Source of the DNA: Candidatus Sabulitectum sp.
GTDB taxonomy: Bacteria; Fermentibacterota; Fermentibacteria; Fermentibacterales; JCC-6
NCBI GenBank assembly: GCA_029934845.1
Contig: JAOZLN010000057.1
Coordinates: 1-10,364 of the forward strand
Length of the DNA: 10,364 bases
Direction of reading: 5' to 3'
Made by a program: the position numbers and the translations under genes. Shown here in pieces: positions 6,163-10,364 of this stretch (position 1 is the stretch's first letter; each line of letters begins with the position of its first letter). Under the pieces are notes generated by a model that searched no databases, was not told where the DNA came from, and was given only the letters and a program-made list of their open reading frames with translations.

Positions 6163-9100
6163 CTATTCTGATTCAGCCTGATAAGGCTCCCAGTGAGAAG
6201 GCCAGGGAAGGTCATCCATGGAATAACCTGCAGAGAGCATCTTCTGCCGAAGGTCAATAAACCCGTCGAAATTATCTATTCCAAGTTCCATTTCAGAAGC
6301 GGTGCTGTAAGACTTCATGTAATTCAGCTTTGCCTCTTCAATATCGTTCTCAAGGAAACACACGCAACCCAGGTTGGCGTAGATGCTTGCGCACGCAATT
6401 GTACTGTCGGTATTATCATATATCTTTAAAGCCTGTTCATAAAATTCCCTGGCTTTTGATATTTGCCCCTGTCTGTAACAGACGTTTCCAAGATTCCCAA
6501 GAACGTTTCCCTCCATACCAATATTTCCCATTTTGCGGTTAATTTCGAGAGCCTTCTCATAGTGCGATCTGGCTTCATCCTGCTTATCCTGTTCAGCGTA
6601 AAGAATTCCAAGGTTCCCAAGAATATTCCCTTCCATAAGAGTGTCCCCGATTTCGCGTACTATTTTCAAACCTCTGGTAAAGTTACTCAGTGATTCATCG
6701 TATTTCTTTCGGTTCATTAAAAGAATTCCCAGGTTGCCAAGAATTATTCCCTCAGAGCGGCGGTTCCCCAGCTCTCTCTGCATATCAAGAGATTGCCTGT
6801 AGTAGTCTTCCGCTTCATCAAGAATACCCATGGTCCACAGAAGAGAACCGGTATTTGCCAGAACATTGGCTACAGTGATACGATCCCCAACATTACGGGC
6901 AATCTCAGCAGATTGAGAGTAATATTCTCTTGCCCCGGTCATTTCTCCTCTTAGTTTCTGCATAATACCCAGGTTCATAAGTATGATTCCCTCAGAACTT
7001 AAATCTCCCGTTTCACGGTGTATCTCAAGTGCTTTTTCAAGGTACTCCATTGCTTTTTCTACCTGTCCCTGATTTGCAAGCAACCCACCCAGATTTCCAA
7101 GCACAATACTCTGGAAATGACGATCTTCTGCAACATTTGCCAGTTCAAGGGCCTTGTTCATGTTTTCCAGTGCAGCCTTCGTGTCTCCGGTGCACATGCC
7201 CATGGCACCTCTTTTTTTTAGTGCTATTGCCATGTTCAAGTCTGATCCTGTTTTCTTTGCAAGGTCAATCATTCTCTGAATTGTTTTACGCTGTTCTTCC
7301 CGGTCAGCCATAGTATCCAGTGCTTTCTCCCTGAAGGAAAGCATTCTGAATACACTTTCGTCCAGTTGCGCACCTGATTGCTCTTCAAGAAGAAGGCTTT
7401 CAATTCTTTGGGAAATTTTCAGCTGCTCCTCGCCTACGGAGCGTTTCATGCTTTTGAAGCCCCACTCTATTGCTTTGCTCTTTTCGTCGGCTTTGTCATA
7501 GTGATGCATTAGAAAAACTGAAATGCTGTCCAACTCGTCGGGAAACATCTCTTCCATAGACTCCGCGGCGGCTCTGTGCAGCTTTTTCAGATTTGCTTCG
7601 ATAATGCTGGAATAGGCAGTGTCATGAACAAGAATGTGTCTGAACAGGTATTTTTTCTCGAAAGCAATCAGTTCACTCTGAAGCATCTGCTTTTGCTCAA
7701 GACCGTCGAATACATCGGTATGGCTTCTGCTTAGGTAAAGCCTCTCTACAAGTTTCCAGTAAAGCTTCAATTGAAATTCAATTCCAAGCACCGAGGAGTT
7801 CTGAAGCACGCTTTTCCAGGATTCGGGCAGTCTGTCAAGCCGTGACTGTATTAACCCGGTAAGACTGTCTGGAACGGAGAGTTCCTCGAATGAAACATCA
7901 AGTTTCCATTCTTTTCCCTGTTCCACAAGTACACCGCGTTCAGTAAGATCAAATACCAGTTCCTCAAGATAGAAAGGGTTCCCACTGGAACGGCTGAGCA
8001 GGAGCCTTACCGTTGGTTCGTAAACACGGTCAACACCGGTCTTGCTCAGGGATCCAAGCAGCTTCCTGACAAGTTCCCTGGAGGCTGATTCATCAACCTC
8101 GGATACTTCTATCAGGTCACATGAGGTAACTGCAGAATTGTATTTGAACTCTATTCTACTGCCATCTTCCTTCTCTGGTCGGTGAATAAGAATGAAGAGT
8201 ATGGGCTGCTCGGTTATGCAGTTCTCTGCAAGAGTTTTCAGTATCTGTCTGTCATTATCGTCCAGCCAGTGTACATCTTCAAGAACCACAACCAGCTTCC
8301 CTTTGTGCGAAAGGGCTTCAAGCAGTTTTCTGAACGCAACTTTTGTTTCAAGTGAAATGGCTTTTGCATTCAGCTGTTCCAGCCGGTAGTCTTTAGTGCT
8401 GATTGAAAGCAGTGATGCAAGGAAAGGCGCTGACTTGGTTAGGGGTTCACCGCAGGCCGCCAGCTTCTCAAGGAACTGGTTGTAATCCTGGCCGGATCCT
8501 CGCTGGATGTCAAGAAGATTTCTTAGAATTTCCGTCCAGGCCCAGTATGGAGGCTGAGCAAAGGAAAGAGAATGACCTCTGAGTACTACAAATTCGTCAC
8601 CAGAGCAGTAACTCTGTACAAACTCATGCACCAGTCGTGATTTTCCAATACCGGCTTCTCCCTTTACACTAACCACCTGGTGCCTGGCTCCACCGTAGCT
8701 GTTCAGACCAATTCCTGTTTCCTGTTTCTGAAGCAGATCGCTTAGCCGGGCCATTTCATTCTCTCTGCCCACAAAGGGTGACCGTACTGACATTCCTTTT
8801 AAATCAGGAGGTACACAGTTGTGGTCAGTTAACAGGTAAATGTCACTTGATTTTTTGCTCCAGGAATACTCATTCTGATACAGTGAGTGGATAGCTCCGG
8901 TAACTGCAATTGACCCTGAACCGCTTTCTGCAAGCTCCCTGGCGGTGAGCAGCAGAGAGGACCCGTCAACACCGGACTCATCAACAAGAACCATTCCGGA
9001 TGCCACGCCCAGGCCGTAGTTAACTTGCAGATCCCTGTTCTGCAGCACAGAGTTCAATTCATCGAAGCCCTTCGCAAGCAGGACAGCACAGCTTAAGGTT

Positions 9101-9816
9101 CGACTGCCATCGTTTTCCCGGGTCTGCTCCAAACCGAATATGCACCGGTAGCTGTCAAGCGACAGCCTTTCCAGGTATCCGTTGTAAAAGAGTGCATAAC
9201 TTTCAATCAGGCCGGCAACAGTTTTTGATACAGCCATTCGAACCGATGAAGCAGTCTCTCTGTCTGGCATTTCTGCATTTATGTGCAGAGCGTAAACATT
9301 TCGTCTTTCACCCGGCTGTAGTCGTTCGGTATCTCTTCCCAGATTGTCAAGCTCATATTCAAGCCCGGCCAGGTCATCGGCAAATCGTGATGAGATCACA
9401 TCCAGATCAAGCTCAGACTCTGCCTTCAAAGCCTCGTATAATTCTGCAAGCCTTCTATCAAGCGAAACATCAGTAGCGTCATTCCACTGATGAGCCGATA
9501 TGTAGTACTGCATCCACTTGGAAAGCCGCACCTTTTCCAGCAGCAGCGGATGTATGGGGATACCCCGGGACACAGCCCTTTCCAGCTCACGGCGTACCTG
9601 TGGAGACTGGTTGGAATGCCGAGACAGCAGCAGCACCATACCTGAAGCAGAATCAATTCCGTCAACAATCGATTCGGCCCAGTCGCTGGAAGAAAGTATA
9701 TCCCTGGGCGCTATCCAGCACCGTTCACCCCGCCCCTCAAGAAACGACACAACATGTGAAGCTACATCTTTATCCTGAGAAGCATGGGAGACAAACAGAG
9801 TACCTGTACGATTCAC
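6163..9816 (-). CDS. TIR - degenerate nucleotide cyclase - STAND NTPase - TPR protein
   Basis: Encodes 1217 residues. Order of parts: TIR_2 domain at ~5-125 (FVSHASQDKDVA, CWIAPRDI, then SPQVRRELERA), with Glu77 at the position of the catalytic glutamate of TIR NADases; a linker; a class III adenylate/guanylate cyclase-like fold at ~172-330; an AAA_16/STAND NTPase from FVGRENEM at 348, with Walker A GEAGIGKSR at 386-394 and Walker B VVVLEDVHW at 509-517; the helical region typical of these ATPases (SLTGLIQSRLDRLP at 651-664, FRHILVHDTAY at 725-735); and eight 40-residue TPRs at ~861-1175. The cyclase part has Asn180 for the first metal-binding Asp, Asp221 kept, and Leu289 for the transition-state Asn, so activity is unlikely. 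Cyclase-AAA-TPR proteins are a known signalling architecture; the N-terminal TIR makes this one resemble effector-switch-sensor immune proteins. The GTG start has GAGGT four bases upstream. Probably cytoplasmic, as no signal peptide or membrane helix is seen. Trigger and output are not known. Confidence 0.88.
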   Translation of the reverse strand: MNRTGTLFVSHASQDKDVASHVVSFLEGRGERCWIAPRDILSSSDWAESIVDGIDSASGMVLLLSRHSNQSPQVRRELERAVSRGIPIHPLLLEKVRLSKWMQYYISAHQWNDATDVSLDRRLAELYEALKAESELDLDVISSRFADDLAGLEYELDNLGRDTERLQPGERRNVYALHINAEMPDRETASSVRMAVSKTVAGLIESYALFYNGYLERLSLDSYRCIFGLEQTRENDGSRTLSCAVLLAKGFDELNSVLQNRDLQVNYGLGVASGMVLVDESGVDGSSLLLTARELAESGSGSIAVTGAIHSLYQNEYSWSKKSSDIYLLTDHNCVPPDLKGMSVRSPFVGRENEMARLSDLLQKQETGIGLNSYGGARHQVVSVKGEAGIGKSRLVHEFVQSYCSGDEFVVLRGHSLSFAQPPYWAWTEILRNLLDIQRGSGQDYNQFLEKLAACGEPLTKSAPFLASLLSISTKDYRLEQLNAKAISLETKVAFRKLLEALSHKGKLVVVLEDVHWLDDNDRQILKTLAENCITEQPILFILIHRPEKEDGSRIEFKYNSAVTSCDLIEVSEVDESASRELVRKLLGSLSKTGVDRVYEPTVRLLLSRSSGNPFYLEELVFDLTERGVLVEQGKEWKLDVSFEELSVPDSLTGLIQSRLDRLPESWKSVLQNSSVLGIEFQLKLYWKLVERLYLSRSHTDVFDGLEQKQMLQSELIAFEKKYLFRHILVHDTAYSSIIEANLKKLHRAAAESMEEMFPDELDSISVFLMHHYDKADEKSKAIEWGFKSMKRSVGEEQLKISQRIESLLLEEQSGAQLDESVFRMLSFREKALDTMADREEQRKTIQRMIDLAKKTGSDLNMAIALKKRGAMGMCTGDTKAALENMNKALELANVAEDRHFQSIVLGNLGGLLANQGQVEKAMEYLEKALEIHRETGDLSSEGIILMNLGIMQKLRGEMTGAREYYSQSAEIARNVGDRITVANVLANTGSLLWTMGILDEAEDYYRQSLDMQRELGNRRSEGIILGNLGILLMNRKKYDESLSNFTRGLKIVREIGDTLMEGNILGNLGILYAEQDKQDEARSHYEKALEINRKMGNIGMEGNVLGNLGNVCYRQGQISKAREFYEQALKIYDNTDSTIACASIYANLGCVCFLENDIEEAKLNYMKSYSTASEMELGIDNFDGFIDLRQKMLSAGYSMDDLPWPSHWEPYQAESE
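6292..7239 (-). repeat. Eight in-register 120-bp (40-residue) TPR repeats
   Basis: The TPR units keep an exact 120-base period with no insertion or deletion. The segment equivalent to aggttcccaagaat recurs at 6371, 6491, 6611, 6731, 6851, 6971, 7091 and, degraded, at 7211. In protein the Asn-Leu-Gly (or equivalent) stands at residues 868, 908, 948, 988, 1028, 1068, 1108 and 1148. Each unit reads roughly G-N-L-G-x-L-x(4)-G-x(3)-A-x(2)-Y-x(2)-A-L-x-I-x-R. These 40-residue TPRs are of the TPR_12/LGN type and usually form a protein-binding superhelix. Confidence 0.85.
8827..9303 (-). other. Degenerate class III nucleotide cyclase domain (inside the TIR-STAND protein)
   Basis: Residues ~172-330 align by eye with the cyclase homology domain: VYALHINAEM for the usual VxxLFxDIxGF, LDSYRCIFG (220-228) for the GDxxMAxFG loop, NYGLGVASGMVLV (266-278) for the RIGIxxGxVVxG strand, GSSLLLTAREL (285-295) for GDxVNxAARL, and GSIAVTGAI for the GxIxVSxxx strand. 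Of the key residues, the first metal Asp is Asn180, the second is kept as Asp221, the Asp of the last loop is Ser286, the transition-state Asn is Leu289 and the Arg (293) is kept. The fold is likely retained and catalysis lost. Confidence 0.6.
9442..9804 (-). other. TIR domain (inside the TIR-STAND protein)
   Basis: Residues ~5-125. The first strand and BB-loop region read FVSHASQDKDVA at 8-19 and CWIAPRDI at 33-40. SPQVRRELERAV at 71-82 places Glu77 with the same spacing as the catalytic Glu in the WVxxE motif of SARM1-type TIR NADases. Bacterial TIR domains commonly consume NAD+ or make cyclic ADP-ribose variants; activity here is inferred, not shown. The Trp normally found four residues before the Glu is Gln73. 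Confidence 0.75.
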
Positions 9817-9820
9817 TGTT

Positions 9821-9825
9821 ACCTC
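9821..9825 (-). promoter_or_regulatory. Ribosome binding site for the GTG start of the TIR-STAND gene
   Basis: Minus-strand GAGGT lies four bases before the GTG at 9816-9814. Spacing is slightly tight but it supports this start. The next residues lead straight into the first TIR strand, so a later start would damage the domain. Confidence 0.55.
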
Positions 9826-10004
9826 AAATCAAAAAAGAACATTAAAAGAAACACGAAGAAAACCCTGTGTTCATACAACGAACATAATTCCTTGACACGA
9901 CAAATATTGCAACTACCAGACTCGTATAGTAAAAATACTAAAAATGCCGCTCAAGTGTTATCGGCGTGATATTCGCTACATATCCCTAATGAGTATATGG
10001 TAAA

Positions 10005-10060
10005 GCAATCATTCTTGAAAGTGAACTGATTGCATTTCTTAATTCCAAATTGTTCACTTT
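10005..10060. repeat. Two overlapping inverted repeats
   Basis: GCAATCA (10005-10011) pairs with TGATTGC (10027-10033). AAAGTGAAC (10018-10026) pairs perfectly with GTTCACTTT (10052-10060) across 25 bases. The left arm of the second lies in the loop of the first, so the two foldings partly compete. They could be a regulator site upstream of the TIR-STAND gene or the 3' end of the receiver-gene transcript; neither arm set is followed by a proper T-run on the minus strand. Confidence 0.35.
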
Positions 10061-10134
10061 TCCGTTGTAGTTGAAAAGAATCAGGATTAGTAAATTACTG
10101 AATTGTGATTGTCCGGCGGCAATTTTATGACAAG

Positions 10135-10364
10135 TTACTTCTTGAAAATTTGCTCTATCACTTTTTGTAACTCTGTGAAGCTGTATGGTTTTACAATTCT
10201 ACCCTGAAAACCATGCGTTTTGTAATTTGCCATTATTGTACTGTTGGCGTAACCGCTTGATACAATAATTTTTGCCTCTGGATTAAGAGCCAAGATTTCT
10301 TCTGCTACTTTTTCTCCACCCATTCCACCTGGCAAGGTCAGGTCGGTTATTACAGCATTGAACC
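10135..10364 (-). CDS. Response-regulator receiver domain, C-terminal part (probably the end of a hybrid histidine kinase; cut by window edge)
   Basis: The frame is open from the right edge to the TAA at 10137-10135, giving 75 codons. It begins FNAVITDLTLPGGMGG, where the Asp of ITDLT is the phospho-acceptor at the end of receiver strand beta-3, then EKVAEEILALNPEAKIIVSSGY (beta-4 with the conserved Ser-Ser), NYKTHGFQGRIVKPYS with the conserved Lys-Pro after beta-5, and a final helix. The domain ends eight residues after FTELQKVI, so nothing follows it. The GGMGG loop and NSTIMANYKTHGF segment are typical of receivers at the C-terminus of PAS-rich hybrid sensor kinases, which I infer here; a stand-alone regulator is possible. 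The apparent TTG at 10335-10333 is not a start, because the domain continues upstream of it. Confidence 0.88.
   Translation of the reverse strand, partial: FNAVITDLTLPGGMGGEKVAEEILALNPEAKIIVSSGYANSTIMANYKTHGFQGRIVKPYSFTELQKVIEQIFKK

Larger units (their letters stand above)
9817..10134. other. AT-rich intergenic region with overlapping inverted repeats
   Basis: This 318-base gap separates the receiver-domain stop from the TIR-STAND start, both on the minus strand. I find no convincing gene in it. It has two overlapping inverted repeats at 10005-10060 and, on the minus strand, a weak promoter candidate for the TIR-STAND gene: TTGCAA (9912-9907), 17 bases, AATTAT (9889-9884), four of six matches in each box, about 70 bases before the GTG. 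No clear intrinsic terminator for the upstream receiver gene is visible. Confidence 0.4.

Noticed and set aside
6175..6188. Small hairpin AGCCT-gata-AGGCT as terminator of the TIR-STAND gene
   Set aside because: It lies inside the coding sequence, before the stop codon, has only five base pairs, and no T-run follows on the minus strand.
6371..7220. CRISPR-like or noncoding tandem repeat
   Set aside because: The 120-bp period is fully explained by 40-residue TPR units in an open reading frame.
8827..9303. Active adenylate or guanylate cyclase
   Set aside because: One metal-binding Asp and the transition-state Asn are replaced in the by-eye alignment, so I describe it only as a degenerate cyclase fold.
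9892..9897. TTGACA on the plus strand as a promoter -35 box
   Set aside because: No -10 box stands 16-19 bases downstream (TATAGT is 27 bases away) and no plus-strand gene follows.
9784..9969. Plus-strand open frame of 61 codons across the TIR-STAND start
   Set aside because: It begins inside the antisense of the TIR domain, has no ribosome binding site, and its intergenic part is lysine/asparagine-rich as expected from AT-rich noncoding DNA.
10135..10335. Stand-alone 66-residue protein starting at the TTG at 10335
   Set aside because: The receiver domain continues upstream of that codon to the window edge, including the phospho-acceptor Asp, so it is the tail of a longer gene.

Overview
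The window comes from a bacterial chromosome of moderate GC content. Coding density is normal, genes start with ATG, TTG or GTG behind Shine-Dalgarno sites, and there are no rRNA, tRNA, insertion-sequence or CRISPR signals. The gene families (MATE exporter, glutamate-mutase-type MutL/GlmL protein, two kinds of AAA ATPase linked to PD-(D/E)XK nuclease folds, a hybrid-kinase receiver, a TIR-STAND-TPR protein) suit a free-living anaerobe with many signalling genes. Spirochaetota, Cloacimonadota or Fermentibacterota-like lineages are plausible, but this is inference and the phylum cannot be fixed from this sequence.

Layout, left to right. (1) 1-207, minus: the N-terminal 69 codons of an AAA-ATPase-like/PD-(D/E)XK family protein cut by the window edge. 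(2) 291-1640, minus: a complete MATE-family multidrug/Na+ antiporter. (3) 1814-4546, minus: a 910-residue MutL/GlmL-type ASKHA protein, probably a chaperone or reactivase for a B12-dependent mutase, with a TTG start and a C-terminal half of about 440 residues that the usual ~460-residue family members lack. (4) 4547-4827: a divergent intergenic region with a 9-bp inverted repeat, a coding-like 33-codon fragment and a good sigma-70-type promoter. (5) 4828-6087, plus: an AAA_14/DUF4143 ATPase, the only complete plus-strand gene. (6) 6163-9816, minus: a 1217-residue multidomain protein, TIR - degenerate class III nucleotide cyclase - STAND/AAA_16 NTPase - eight 40-residue TPRs. (7) 9817-10134: an AT-rich gap with overlapping inverted repeats. 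(8) 10135-10364, minus: the C-terminal receiver domain of a response regulator or hybrid histidine kinase, cut by the right edge.

The most interesting object is the TIR-STAND-TPR gene. Its layout (N-terminal putative NADase, central NTP switch, C-terminal repeat sensor) is that of an anti-phage or stress-triggered STAND protein. It also carries a cyclase fold that has lost key catalytic residues and so is probably a nucleotide sensor or a scaffold. The flanking genes do not form an obvious operon with it. The MATE and MutL genes look like metabolic or transport functions, and the two AAA proteins are of the kind often scattered through accessory regions.
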